From Humibacter sp049446075 (GTDB lineage: Bacteria; Actinomycetota; Actinomycetes; Actinomycetales; Microbacteriaceae): a stretch of DNA of 64,000 nt. Within the stretch, counting starts at the first letter, position 1, and each line of letters begins with the position of its first letter. The DNA lies in assembly GCF_049446075.1 (NCBI RefSeq), contig NZ_JBMSEB010000002.1, positions 186,001 to 250,000 of the forward strand, in the 5' to 3' direction. Under the pieces are notes generated by a model. The model was not told the DNA's origin. It made no database searches and worked only from the letters and a program-made list of their open reading frames with translations. Made by a program: the position numbers and the translations under genes. Below are positions 8,782 through 17,729 of the stretch, piece after piece.

Positions 8782-10257
8782 ATGATCACCGTCGATCGAG
8801 CGCCCGCAGCACCTGAGTCGGCCGACGAGCTGGATGCTCTCACCCTCGGCAGGCGCATCCGGGAGCGCCGCAGACGACTCGGTATGACGCTCGACGACCT
8901 GGCGGCAGCCGTCGAGCGTGCCCCATCACAGGTCTCCATGATCGAGAACGGCAAGCGAGAACCGCGCCTCTCCATGCTGCGTACCATCGCTGCGGCGCTG
9001 CACACCACGGTGGACGACCTCGTGCGCGCCGATGCACCCGACGAGCGTGCGGCTCTGGAGATCGCGGTGGAGCGGGCCGTGCGCGGACCGGTGTTCGCCT
9101 CGCTCGGGCTGCCAGGCATCCGTGCGTCCAAGTCGATGAGCGACGACGTACTCAAGGCTCTGATCGGACTGCACGGCGAGATCGAGCGGCTGCACAGGGA
9201 GCGGGCATCGACGCCGGAGGAGGCCAGACGCGCCAATGCGGAACTGCGCGCCGAGATGCGTGCACGCGACAACCACTTTCCCGAGCTCGAGCGTGCCGCG
9301 GCCGACCTTCTGGGTGTCGCCGGACACTCGGGCGGCCCGGTGTCGCAGCAGACCGTGAGCGACATCGCCGCTCGGCTCGGATTCACCCTGCACTATGTGG
9401 GCGACCTGCCGCACGCGACGAGGTCGGTGACCGACAAGGGGCATCACCGCATCTACCTTCCCGTGCAGCAGTTCTCGTCGCGCGACTCCCGTTCCCCCGT
9501 GCTACAGGCGCTGGCCAGCCAGGTGCTCGCGCATGACGAACCGCGCAGCTACGCCGACTTCCTCAGACAACGAGTGGAGACCAATTACCTCACCGCGGCC
9601 GTGCTGCTGCCCGAGAAGGATGCCGTGCGCCAGCTCACCGAGGCGAAGAACCTGCATCGCATCTCGATGGAAGACCTGCGCGATGCGTTCGCGGTCTCGT
9701 ACGAGACGGCCGCGCACCGCTTCACGAACCTCGCCACGACTCGGCTCGGCATCCCCGTGCACTTCATGAAAGTGCACGAGTCGGGCACCATCATCAAGGC
9801 CTACGAGAACGACTCGGTGCGGTTTCCGTCCGATGCGACCGGTGCCGTGGAAGGCACCACGGTGTGCCGCAACTGGACCGCGCGCACGGTGTTCGAGGCA
9901 TCCGACCGGTTCAGCCCCTGGTATCAGTACACGGACACGTCAACGGGAACGTTCTGGTGCACATCCCGAATCGAGAAGGCCAAGGAGGGCGAGTACTCGG
10001 TAAGTGTCGGTGTGCCGTTCGCACACGTGAAGTGGTTCAGGGGACGAGAGACCGTCAACCGTGCCAGTTCGCGTTGCCCCGAGGAGAGCTGCTGCCGCAA
10101 GGCTCCCCCGGAACTCGCGGATGCCTGGGCTTCCTACGCGTGGCCGGCGGCGCGCACGCCCACATCGCTCCTCGCTGCCCTGCCGACGGGGAGCTTTCCC
10201 GGTGTGGACGAGACCGAGGTGTTCGAGTTCCTCGAGGCGCACGCGCCCGTCTCCTGA
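8782..10257 (+). CDS. ramB: RamB-like XRE regulator of acetate/short-chain acyl metabolism
   Basis: The 491-residue transcription factor has an N-terminal HTH (RIRERRRRLGMTLDDLA...APSQVSMIENGKREP, residues about 26-75). A middle ImmA/IrrE-like region follows, then the RamB-type C-terminal domain with conserved Cys residues (TVCRNW; SRCPEESCC near residue 430). This architecture matches Corynebacterium RamB and the short-chain fatty acyl regulators, which repress or activate aceA/aceB. Divergence from aceA supports that role. The ATG at 8782 has no strong ribosome site. The Cys cluster could bind a metal or sense redox, which is inference. Confidence 0.87.
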   Translation: MITVDRAPAAPESADELDALTLGRRIRERRRRLGMTLDDLAAAVERAPSQVSMIENGKREPRLSMLRTIAAALHTTVDDLVRADAPDERAALEIAVERAVRGPVFASLGLPGIRASKSMSDDVLKALIGLHGEIERLHRERASTPEEARRANAELRAEMRARDNHFPELERAAADLLGVAGHSGGPVSQQTVSDIAARLGFTLHYVGDLPHATRSVTDKGHHRIYLPVQQFSSRDSRSPVLQALASQVLAHDEPRSYADFLRQRVETNYLTAAVLLPEKDAVRQLTEAKNLHRISMEDLRDAFAVSYETAAHRFTNLATTRLGIPVHFMKVHESGTIIKAYENDSVRFPSDATGAVEGTTVCRNWTARTVFEASDRFSPWYQYTDTSTGTFWCTSRIEKAKEGEYSVSVGVPFAHVKWFRGRETVNRASSRCPEESCCRKAPPELADAWASYAWPAARTPTSLLAALPTGSFPGVDETEVFEFLEAHAPVS

Positions 10258-10446
10258 CCCCGGCAGGGCGGACGAATCGCTCGCCGACGTCCGCGATTCC
10301 GGACGCGAGACCCTGCACTCCGCGCCGATCCTCCGCCTAGGCTGGCAGCGGATGCCACGCGCCGCTCCCGATGCGCCGCTCCAGGCATCCGCTCGCGTCG
10401 CACACACCAGCGGTGCGCGACGCCGCAGAGGCGAGAAAGGACTCCC

Positions 10447-11814
10447 ATGAGCTATTACGCCGTGGTCAACCCCGCTACCGGCGAGACCGTCAAGGAATAC
10501 CAGACGATCACCGACGACGAGTTGCACGACGCGATCGCGCGAGCGGATGCGACCTTCCGCAGCTGGGGCCGCACCACGACCGCGGCGGAACGGGCAGAGC
10601 TCGTGCGCAAGGTCGGCGACCTGCACTCGGAGCGTCGCGATGAGCTCGCTGCGATCATCGTGCGCGAAATGGGAAAGCCCGTCGAGCAGGCACTCGCGGA
10701 GGTCGACTTCGCCGCAGACATCTACCGCTACTACGCGGATGTCTCGCCGAAGGTTCTCGAAGACGAGCCCATCGAGCTGCTCGCAGGCGAAGGATCGGCC
10801 GTCATCCGACGCAGCCCGCTCGGCGTTCTGCTCGGCATCATGCCGTGGAACTTCCCCTATTACCAGGTCGCGCGCTTCGCAGGGCCGAACCTCGTGATCG
10901 GCAACGCCATCCTGCTCAAGCACGCGCCACAGTGTCCGGAGTCGGCCCTCGCGATCGAGCAGATCTTCCACGACGCAGGGTTCCCCGACGATGCGTACAT
11001 CAACATCTTCGCCACGAACGAGCAGATCGAGTGGGTCATCGCCGACCGCCGCCTCCAGGGCGTCTCGCTCACCGGTTCGGAACGCGCCGGCGCAGCCGTT
11101 GCGGAGATCGCCGGACGGAATCTCAAGAAGGTCGTGCTCGAGCTCGGCGGCTCGGATCCCTTCATCGTGCTGTCCGCGGATGACCTCGACAAGGTCGCGG
11201 CGGATGCTGCTGCAGCGCGCCTCGACAACAGCGGTCAGTCGTGCAACGCCGCAAAGCGGTTCATCGTGGTCGACGACCTCTACGAGCCCTTCCTCGAGAA
11301 GTTCAGGGCGAAGCTCGCCGAATCGCAGCCGGCGGATCCGACCAGCCCCGACTCGCCACTCGGCCCGCTGTCGTCGTCGGCTGCCGCCGACCGGCTGCAG
11401 GAACAGCTCGACCGCGCTGTGGCGAACGGCGCGAAGCTGCATGCCACGGGCGATCGCAGGGGCAACTACTTCGCGCCCATCGTGCTCACAGACATCGCGC
11501 CGGGCAATCCGGTTCGTCAGGAGGAGTTCTTCGGGCCCGTCGCTTCGGTCTATCGGGTGGCGAACGAGGACGAGGCGGTCGAAGTAGCCAACGACATCCC
11601 GTTCGGGCTCGGATCCTACGTGTACACGACAGACCCAGCGCAGGCACAGCGGGTGGCAGACAAGATCGAGGCAGGCATGGTGTTCGTCAACGTCGTGCTC
11701 GCCGATGGGGTGGAGCTGCCGTTCGGCGGCGTGAAGCGCTCCGGCACGGGCCGCGAGATGGGACGCCTCGGCGCAGACGAGTTCGTGAACAAGAAGCTCA
11801 TCCGCATCGGCTGA
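10447..11814 (+). CDS. NAD(P)-dependent succinate-semialdehyde-type dehydrogenase
   Basis: The 455-residue aldehyde dehydrogenase has the NAD-site IMPWNFPYYQVARF, the catalytic Glu in VLELGGSDPFIV and the catalytic Cys in NSGQSCNAAKR. The C-terminal motif GVKRSGTGREMG is typical of the succinate-semialdehyde dehydrogenase (GabD/Sad) branch. It opens with AVVNPATGETVKEY. GAAAGGA precedes the ATG by about 7 nt. It could oxidise succinic semialdehyde from GABA or a related C4 aldehyde, so the exact substrate is inferred from subfamily only. It has its own promoter region and faces a convergent methyltransferase gene. Confidence 0.9.
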   Translation: MSYYAVVNPATGETVKEYQTITDDELHDAIARADATFRSWGRTTTAAERAELVRKVGDLHSERRDELAAIIVREMGKPVEQALAEVDFAADIYRYYADVSPKVLEDEPIELLAGEGSAVIRRSPLGVLLGIMPWNFPYYQVARFAGPNLVIGNAILLKHAPQCPESALAIEQIFHDAGFPDDAYINIFATNEQIEWVIADRRLQGVSLTGSERAGAAVAEIAGRNLKKVVLELGGSDPFIVLSADDLDKVAADAAAARLDNSGQSCNAAKRFIVVDDLYEPFLEKFRAKLAESQPADPTSPDSPLGPLSSSAAADRLQEQLDRAVANGAKLHATGDRRGNYFAPIVLTDIAPGNPVRQEEFFGPVASVYRVANEDEAVEVANDIPFGLGSYVYTTDPAQAQRVADKIEAGMVFVNVVLADGVELPFGGVKRSGTGREMGRLGADEFVNKKLIRIG

Positions 11815-11833
11815 CCGCAAGTCCCCTCGGCCG

Positions 11834-12607
11834 CTATCGCTTACCCGGGCGAAGCAGGATCAGCCACGACTGGTAGTGCTCGACGACGCTTCCACCCAGT
11901 TCTTCCACCGCTGCTCCCGCCTGCGCTGCTTCCCTCTCGGACCAGTCACTGAACGTGCCGAACAGCCGCCGGACGTGCTCGGCGCTGAGCTCCACGCTCC
12001 AGCGGTAGGTCGACGTCTGTACGAGCTCGAACATGCCGCCGCGGGTCAGCCGCTCGACCGTGGCATCCAGATCTTCCGGATCCGGCGACCGCCGCTGTCG
12101 CGGGTCGCGTCGTCGCACGATGTCGCCCACCCGCTGTCGGAACGGCGTCGTCACCGTGGGATCGCCGAAGACGTTCCGCCACACAGCGAAGCGGCCGCCG
12201 GGTGCCAGAAGGCGGGAGATCTTCGGCAGCACGACGTCGAGGTCGAACCAGTGAACGGCCGTGGCGGCAACCACCAGATCGAACGAGGCATCGGGCATCC
12301 CGAGGTCTTCGGCACGATCCGCGACGACCGAGACTCCTGGATAGCGGGCCCGTAGTCGCTCTGCCAACCTCGGCCCGGGCTCAACGGCCGTCACCGACAG
12401 ACCGGCAGCAACGAGCGGCCCGGTCGCCTGGCCCGTGCCTGCGCCGAGGTCGAGCGCCCGAAGCCCAGGCTCGAGAAGGCCCTGTTCTCTCAGGGTCGTC
12501 CACAGGTCAGCGGGGTACGACGGGCGGGCACTGTCGTAGTCCTCGGCGCGCTCGTTGAAATGCATCGAACCGCCCAGGGTTGCCCACGTCTCCGAACCGA
12601 ATGTCAT
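11834..12607 (-). CDS. Class I SAM-dependent methyltransferase
   Basis: The product is a 257-residue Rossmann-fold methyltransferase. Motif I is LRALDLGAGTGQATG (about residue 52), the acidic motif II is VTAVEPGP, and the post-motif segment is FDLVVAATAVHWFD. The N-terminal FNERAEDYDSARPSYP is common in small-molecule methyltransferases of this type. The start codon overlaps the stop of the upstream DUF1801 gene by 4 bp, indicating coupled translation. The substrate is unknown. Confidence 0.9.
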   Translation of the reverse strand: MTFGSETWATLGGSMHFNERAEDYDSARPSYPADLWTTLREQGLLEPGLRALDLGAGTGQATGPLVAAGLSVTAVEPGPRLAERLRARYPGVSVVADRAEDLGMPDASFDLVVAATAVHWFDLDVVLPKISRLLAPGGRFAVWRNVFGDPTVTTPFRQRVGDIVRRRDPRQRRSPDPEDLDATVERLTRGGMFELVQTSTYRWSVELSAEHVRRLFGTFSDWSEREAAQAGAAVEELGGSVVEHYQSWLILLRPGKR

Positions 12608-12957
12608 GCGTGTTTGCCGTCGAGTTCGTGGGCGCGGAACAGGATGACGTCGTCCACGACCTCGGCCGGCAGTGGGTGATCAAGGCTGAAGCGAATTGCG
12701 CCCCTGGAGACCGAGTAGCCGGGCAGGCGGTCCGCCACGCGAGACACCACGGAGCCGCTGAACGGATAGATCGCCAGATGCGTCTTCGTCTGCATCGCGG
12801 CGAGCAGCCCTTTGCCGCGGTACAGGAGGGCCGGCATCCCGTAGCTGCGCCCTTCGACTGCATCGGGCACCAGTTCGAGCGCACGAAGACGGATGCCGTC
12901 GAACAGCTCGCGAACGTCGCTCGGCAGCGTCGCGTAGTAGTCCGTGAGCTCCCCCAT
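12604..12957 (-). CDS. DUF1801 family protein (YdhG/frataxin-like fold)
   Basis: The product is a 117-residue small cytosolic protein. It shows the DUF1801 pattern 'YaTLPsDVRELFDgIR', ALELVPDAVEGRSYGMPALLY, and an end rich in LPAEVVDDVI. The family includes iron-chaperone-like and uncharacterised proteins with no firm function. ATG 12957 (MGELTDYYATL) fits the family; ATG 12969 is also possible. It is the first gene of a two-gene unit with the methyltransferase. Confidence 0.8.
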   Translation of the reverse strand: MGELTDYYATLPSDVRELFDGIRLRALELVPDAVEGRSYGMPALLYRGKGLLAAMQTKTHLAIYPFSGSVVSRVADRLPGYSVSRGAIRFSLDHPLPAEVVDDVILFRAHELDGKHA

Positions 12958-13032
12958 GCCGCACAGCATAAGACCGGGGGTGCCCAAGGGCGACGGGTGT
13001 CTCGGCCGGCACCGCATGTCAGACTCGAGCCG

Positions 13033-13329
13033 ATGTGGATCGGATGGATCGAGTTCGACATCCTGCTCGGCGACGTGCGCTCGCTCAAGCAGAAGCGGGC
13101 GGTCGTGCGTCCGTTGATCGCGGAGCTGAGCCGTCGCACCGAGGCAGCAGTCGCAGAGGTCGGAACGCTGGACCTGTATCGCCGCGCCACCATCGGCGTC
13201 GGCGTCGTCGCGCGCGACGCCGGACACGTTCGCGATGTGCTCTCCCGCGCCGAGAGGATGCTCGCCGACGAGCATCCCGAGATCACCCTGCTCGCTGCTC
13301 GGCACGGACTACACTCCAGCGACGACTGA
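13033..13329 (+). CDS. DUF503 domain-containing protein (YlxP-like)
   Basis: The 98-residue product begins MWIGWIEFDILLGDVRSLKQKR, the near-invariant start of the DUF503/YlxP family (a short strand followed by 'SLKeKR'). The family is small, cytosolic and often near rbfA/nusA-infB. Its biochemical role is not established, and here it is not in that context. The ATG at 13033 is set by this homology, and a much longer in-frame extension upstream is antisense to the DUF1801 gene. Confidence 0.85.
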   Translation: MWIGWIEFDILLGDVRSLKQKRAVVRPLIAELSRRTEAAVAEVGTLDLYRRATIGVGVVARDAGHVRDVLSRAERMLADEHPEITLLAARHGLHSSDD

Positions 13330-13340
13330 CCGCCTACCGC

Positions 13341-13775
13341 TCAGGCGGCGTCGGCGCCGAGGAGGGCGAGCAGTTCGAGGAGCTGATCGCGCTGCGCAGC
13401 CGACAGGCCGCCGAATAGTCGCTCCCACACGTCGGCCACCACTGCTCGTCCTTCCGCGAGCACGTGGCGGCCGAGATCGGTCAGTTCGAATGCGACGCGA
13501 CGGCCGAGTCCCGGTCGTCGCTCGATCAGTCCGCGGTGCTGCAGCCGGCCGGCGAGCGTACCGAACGCCTGGTCGCTCTGAAAGACCGCGACGGCGAGAT
13601 CGTGACTCGATGCCCCCGGCATGCGATCGATGGCCCGCAGTGCGTCCCACTGCACGAGCGACACGCCCGCCTGCTGCAGCGCGGCCTCCATGGCCCGGTG
13701 GTCGCGGTGCTGCACCTGCTTGATCGCTCGCCCGAGGCGTTCCAGATCGCTCGGTCCCTTGCGCCCTTCGCTCAT
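13341..13775 (-). CDS. MarR family transcriptional regulator
   Basis: The product is a 144-residue winged-helix repressor. The helix-turn-helix is seen in IDRMPGASSHDLAVAVFQSDQAFGTLAGRL and the wing in HRGLIERRPGLGRRVAFELTDLG, followed by a C-terminal dimer helix. It is divergent from the alpha/beta hydrolase gene. An ATCAACAT/ATGTTGAT inverted repeat sits in the 31-49-bp gap, so it very likely controls both genes. The ligand is unknown. Confidence 0.9.
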   Translation of the reverse strand: MSEGRKGPSDLERLGRAIKQVQHRDHRAMEAALQQAGVSLVQWDALRAIDRMPGASSHDLAVAVFQSDQAFGTLAGRLQHRGLIERRPGLGRRVAFELTDLGRHVLAEGRAVVADVWERLFGGLSAAQRDQLLELLALLGADAA

Positions 13776-13786
13776 GGTGTTAGTGT

Positions 13787-13814
13787 ATCAACATCCTTAT
13801 ATAAACATGTTGAT
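13787..13814. promoter_or_regulatory. Inverted-repeat operator of the MarR/hydrolase divergon
   Basis: ATCAACAT (13787-13794) and ATGTTGAT (13807-13814) form a perfect 8-bp inverted repeat around an AT-rich 12-bp centre (CCTTATATAAAC). This is a typical MarR operator overlapping -10-like TATA sequence. It includes ATG 13807, so either the hydrolase starts at 13825 or its mRNA is nearly leaderless. Confidence 0.65.
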
Positions 13815-13824
13815 TGGATCTGCC

Positions 13825-14628
13825 ATGGAACCAGAACTCGTCGTGGAGGCTGCGGCCGCAACCCTGCCACCCATCGTCGAGGAGGACGAGCGGAAGCTGC
13901 TCGTGCTGCACGGCGGGGGCGGCCCCGCGACCATGGCTCCCATCGTCGCCCGTTATGCGGAGAGTTGGCCGGTCTTGGCTCCCACGTTGCCTGGCTGGAA
14001 CGGCAGCGCGCGGCCGGATGCCGTCGACAGCATCCCGAGGCTGGCTCGCGGCTATCTCGACGCCCTGCTCGAGCGTGGCCAACGCGACGTGCTCGTGGTC
14101 GGCTCGTCGATGGGCGGCTGGATGGCGCTCGAGATGGCCGCGACTGCGGCCGGTGACGAGCGATACGCCGGCGTTCTCTCCGCAATCGTCGTGATCGACG
14201 GCACGGGAATCGCCGTGGCAGGAGAACCGATCACGGACGTCTTCGCCCTCGACCCTCGGGGCCTTGCCGAGGCGGCGTGGTTCGACCCGGACCGCGGATA
14301 CTTCGACCCGGCAACGCTCCCCGAGGAGCAACGCGCTGTTCAGCGGGCGAATCAGGCGACGATCAGGACTCTGGCGGGCGATCCGTACATGCACGACCCC
14401 TCGCTGCTGGCTCGCCTGGCCGAGATCGCCGTGCCCGCGTTGGTCCTCTGGGGCGCGGCTGACCGCGTGGCCACGCCGGCGTACGGCCGAGCGATGGCCA
14501 CAGAGATCCCCGACGCGGAGTTCGCAGTCATCGAACGCGCCGGACACCTGCCGCAACTCGAGAATCCCGAGGCGCTGTGGGCGCGGTTGGATCCCTTCGT
14601 ATCGCGGCTTGCCGGCCAGAACGGCTGA
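13825..14628 (+). CDS. Alpha/beta hydrolase
   Basis: The product is a 267-residue alpha/beta-fold hydrolase. The oxyanion segment is LLVLHGGGGPATM, the nucleophile elbow VVGSSMGGWMALE (G-x-S-x-G), the acid is likely Asp in LVLWGAADRVA, and the His is in ERAGHLPQLENP. The likely activity is on an ester, lactone or C-C bond, with the substrate unknown. It is controlled with the divergent MarR gene. ATG 13825 is chosen over ATG 13807, which lies inside the operator repeat. Confidence 0.85.
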   Translation: MEPELVVEAAAATLPPIVEEDERKLLVLHGGGGPATMAPIVARYAESWPVLAPTLPGWNGSARPDAVDSIPRLARGYLDALLERGQRDVLVVGSSMGGWMALEMAATAAGDERYAGVLSAIVVIDGTGIAVAGEPITDVFALDPRGLAEAAWFDPDRGYFDPATLPEEQRAVQRANQATIRTLAGDPYMHDPSLLARLAEIAVPALVLWGAADRVATPAYGRAMATEIPDAEFAVIERAGHLPQLENPEALWARLDPFVSRLAGQNG

Positions 14629-14668
14629 CGCCGAACGGGCGACGTAGCGGAACGGCGCGCCAGACGCG

Positions 14669-14700
14669 AAACGGGCCGGCCCCGAAGGACCGGCCCGTTT
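14669..14700. terminator. Rho-independent terminator
   Basis: AAACGGGCCGG and CCGGCCCGTTT form an 11-bp perfect stem with a 10-nt loop, followed by TC after GTTT. It lies between the convergent hydrolase and S53 peptidase genes and can serve both. Confidence 0.85.
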
Positions 14701-14714
14701 TCATCCGTGTCGGC

Positions 14715-16721
14715 TCAGTGCTTTCCGAGCGCCAGCGAGTGGGCGAGGTCGAACGACACCGCTCCAAGACCCGTCACATCGTCGTAGCCCTTGGCAACGG
14801 TCAGCGACGTGTCGTGATTGAGCGTCATCAGGAACGAACGACCGCTCGTCTTGCTCGTGTACACCACAGCGACCTCCTGCGACGGCGGTTGCACGTCGCG
14901 GAACGACGACGGCAGCACGCGGTCGATCGCGTACAGCGTCGGGTTCGCGAAGCCGATCGTCGAGTGGGTCAGCTGCTGCGCCAGCGCGATCTGGGCAGCC
15001 GTCAGCGGTGACGCGAGCGACGTGCCGCCGTACGTCTCGTTGATGTAGCCGCCCGTGGCGAGCGTGTCGTCGTCGATGATCGGCTGGATGCCGATCTCGA
15101 ACCCGGTGTAGGGATCGGCAAGCGCTGCCAGGTCGGGCGAGACGCGCTTGCCGTTGGACAACGCATCGGGCACGACACCCTTCTGATACGCCGGCTCGGC
15201 ATTCACCGCACTGACGCCACCGCCCGCGCCGCCCGCGAAGAGCGATCCGGGAAGCGGGTCGGTGTAGGAGAGGTTGCCAGCGGCATCCTTCTGGATGACG
15301 TCGGCCTGAACGCCCCAGCCGACCTCCATGGCCAGTTTGCCGTTCTTGTCGACCCCGATCGACGTTCCGCCGACCGAAGTGACGTACGGCGAGGATGCCG
15401 GGAAGTCGGGCGACGCATAGCCGAGGCTGGCTGCCTCGTCGCCGTTGTCGCCGCTGGAGAAGTAGAGTCCGATGCCCTCGGCCGCGGCCTGCAGGTGGAT
15501 GTTCTGCTCTCCAGCGATCACGTCTGCCGGCACGTCTTCACCCACGTCGCCGTAGCTGTTGCTCACGATGTTGGCGAGCTTCTTGTCGAGGATGGTCGAC
15601 ATCGCGATGTCGAGGCCGCCGCCGCAGTTGAAGCCGCCTACGTAAAGCACGCTGGCCTTCGGCGCGATGGCGTGTACAGCTTCGACGTCGAGCGTCTGCT
15701 CCCCCTGCCACCCGCTGGGCTCCTGGCACAGGTCCTTGTCGGTGAACTGGCTGGGATCCGGCACGATCTGGTTGTACTGACCGGGCGCGAGTCCCGGCTC
15801 ACCGTTCTGTGCGGAGTACTGGTTGACATCCGCCTGGATGCTCGGCGACGCGTAGGCGTCGATGATCGCGACCGTCTGACCCGACCCGTTGATGCCGAAC
15901 TTCGACCACGTGTCGAGGTTGTATGCCGAGCGCAGCTGCTTGGGCACGTAACCGCAGATGTTGGTCGGATACTGAGTCTGGCCGTTGTACGCGGGCGGCA
16001 CCGTCACGGTGTTCTGTGCCCAGTACGTCGAACACGGTGCGTCGACAGTTGGCTGCACCGCCTGCCTGCGCTGCATCTGCGGGCTGCTCGGACCCGTCGT
16101 CGCGGGGATGTCGCCCTGCTGGATGGAGTCCGGCCTGGTCAGCGTGCGCGACTGGTCGAGGCTGACGGCGCTGACGGATGCCCCGACATCCGATGGCAGC
16201 GACGGCGCGCTCGACGGTGCCACGAGCTTGTGCCCGCTGTGGTTGTACGTGTGCAGCGTGGTGCCGAAGGCGGCATCGAGCTGGTCAACCGTTCCGCGGT
16301 AGACGACGTACTGCCGGCTCGCCGGCGTGCCCGTGATGGTGAGCCCCTGCGACTTCAGGTAGGAGACCACGGCGTCGTACGACTTCTTCGTCGGAGAGAA
16401 CGTCGCGATCCACTGCTGTGGGCTGAGCCAGTGGCGGTACTGCTTGTTGCCTGGCGTCGAGACGGCGAGCGCGAGGCTTGCGGCGCCCTGCTCGTCGCGC
16501 AGATGCAGGTAGAGCTCGCCCTCGACCGTAGTGTCGCTGGCCGCCGCTCCCGCGTCGTTGCTGCTCGTCGCCCAGCCGGGCACCGAACCCGAGTAATCGA
16601 CGCGCGACGCCGCGCTCGCCGCTGGCATTCCCACGGCAGACAAGGCGATGATGCTCGCCCCCGTGGCAAGGATGGCCGTCGCGCGCCTCGTGAGCGCTCG
16701 CCGGCCGACTCGTATGGTCAT
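14715..16721 (-). CDS. Secreted S53 family serine-carboxyl peptidase (sedolisin/kumamolisin type)
   Basis: The product is a 668-residue secreted pro-peptidase. A Sec signal (RRALTRRATAILATG...AASA, about residues 7-38) comes first. A pro-kumamolisin activation domain follows (YLHLRDEQGAASLALAV... QYRHWLSPQQW). The catalytic domain has the Glu/Asp pair in EQTLDVEAVHAIAP and the nucleophile in GGTSLASP. The Ca-site end YDDVTGLGAVSFD is present. S53 enzymes act at acidic pH on extracellular proteins. ATG 16721 is chosen because AAGGGA lies upstream and the signal peptide starts there. A longer frame from 16841 has no homology. Confidence 0.93.
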   Translation of the reverse strand: MTIRVGRRALTRRATAILATGASIIALSAVGMPAASAASRVDYSGSVPGWATSSNDAGAAASDTTVEGELYLHLRDEQGAASLALAVSTPGNKQYRHWLSPQQWIATFSPTKKSYDAVVSYLKSQGLTITGTPASRQYVVYRGTVDQLDAAFGTTLHTYNHSGHKLVAPSSAPSLPSDVGASVSAVSLDQSRTLTRPDSIQQGDIPATTGPSSPQMQRRQAVQPTVDAPCSTYWAQNTVTVPPAYNGQTQYPTNICGYVPKQLRSAYNLDTWSKFGINGSGQTVAIIDAYASPSIQADVNQYSAQNGEPGLAPGQYNQIVPDPSQFTDKDLCQEPSGWQGEQTLDVEAVHAIAPKASVLYVGGFNCGGGLDIAMSTILDKKLANIVSNSYGDVGEDVPADVIAGEQNIHLQAAAEGIGLYFSSGDNGDEAASLGYASPDFPASSPYVTSVGGTSIGVDKNGKLAMEVGWGVQADVIQKDAAGNLSYTDPLPGSLFAGGAGGGVSAVNAEPAYQKGVVPDALSNGKRVSPDLAALADPYTGFEIGIQPIIDDDTLATGGYINETYGGTSLASPLTAAQIALAQQLTHSTIGFANPTLYAIDRVLPSSFRDVQPPSQEVAVVYTSKTSGRSFLMTLNHDTSLTVAKGYDDVTGLGAVSFDLAHSLALGKH

Positions 16722-16904
16722 CCGTGTTGTTCCCTTCGATTCTTCGCGGGCGCCACCCCTCGGCACACGCGTGATTCGGACCCTATGCCCACACATCACC
16801 CCCTCACAAGAGGGACACAAGGTGCGAAACACGAGCGACACACGGGTAGCGGAGTGGGCAGGCGCCTCTGCCGCCTTCCGGGGCGTGCTGCGCCGAAATG
16901 CAGA

Positions 16905-16936
16905 AAGGCCCCACCCGGATGAACGGGTGGGGCCTT
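16905..16936. terminator. Rho-independent terminator downstream of rplA
   Basis: AAGGCCCCACCCG and CGGGTGGGGCCTT form a 13-bp perfect stem with a 6-nt loop, followed on the minus strand by TCTGC. It ends the rplK-rplA transcription unit and separates it from the S53 peptidase promoter. Confidence 0.85.
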
Positions 16937-16961
16937 CTGTGCGCTGCTTAGCGGGGCAGAC

Positions 16962-17651
16962 TCAAATCGCGTTGACGTCCAGCGGGATGCCCGGTCCGAA
17001 CGTGGTCGAGACCGCGCCCTTCTGGATGTAACGGCCCTTCGCGGCGGAAGGCTTGAGGCGCACGACCTCCTCGAGCGCGGTCTTCAGGTTCTCCTGCAGC
17101 TGCTCGGGGGTGAAGCCTGCCTTGCCGACGACGAAGTGCACGTTGGCGTGCTTGTCGACGCGGAACTCGATCTTTCCGCCCTTGATGTCGGAGACGGCCT
17201 TGGCCACATCCGGCGTCACGGTGCCCGTCTTCGGGTTCGGCATGAGGCCGCGGGGGCCGAGCACCTTACCCAGGCGACCGACCTTGCCCATCAGCTCGGG
17301 GGTGGAGACCGCCGAGTCGAAGTCGGTCCAGCCGCCAGCGACGCGCTCGATGAGCTCGTCGCCGCCGACCTCGTCGGCGCCGGCCGCGATGGCCGCCTCG
17401 GCCGCCGGGCCCGTTGCGAAAACGATGACGCGGGCGGTCTTGCCCGTGCCGTGCGGAAGGATGACGGTGCCGCGCACCATCTGGTCCGCCTTGCGGGGGT
17501 CGACGCCGAGCTTCAGCGCCACCTCCACGGTGGAGTTGAACTTGGACGAGCCGGTCTCGCGTGCGAGCGCGACGGCCTCGTCGGGTGTGTAGAACTTGCC
17601 GGGCTCGATCTTCTCGACCGCGGCCCGGTAGGCCTTGGACTTCTGTGCCAT
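16962..17651 (-). CDS. rplA: 50S ribosomal protein L1
   Basis: The 229-residue ribosomal protein builds the L1 stalk and in many bacteria represses its own operon. Matching segments are KAYRAAVEKIEPGKFYTPDEA, VEVALKLGVDPRKADQMVRG, VLGPRGLMPNPKTGTVT and GKIEFRVDKHANVHFVVGK. Start ATG 17651 (MAQKSKAY) has AGGAGAAT upstream. It follows rplK by 78 bp. Confidence 0.98.
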   Translation of the reverse strand: MAQKSKAYRAAVEKIEPGKFYTPDEAVALARETGSSKFNSTVEVALKLGVDPRKADQMVRGTVILPHGTGKTARVIVFATGPAAEAAIAAGADEVGGDELIERVAGGWTDFDSAVSTPELMGKVGRLGKVLGPRGLMPNPKTGTVTPDVAKAVSDIKGGKIEFRVDKHANVHFVVGKAGFTPEQLQENLKTALEEVVRLKPSAAKGRYIQKGAVSTTFGPGIPLDVNAI

Positions 17652-17729
17652 GTGAATTCTCCTGTGAACGAGAGTGTGGTCATCGCGCCTGGCCGACGCT
17701 GCCACTGAAAAAAGAAGGAAGCGGTGCGA

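Noticed and set aside
9940..11820. 626-codon minus-strand frame opposite the RamB-like and aldehyde dehydrogenase genes
   Set aside because: It spans two well-supported plus-strand genes and has no recognisable motif, so it is a compositional shadow.
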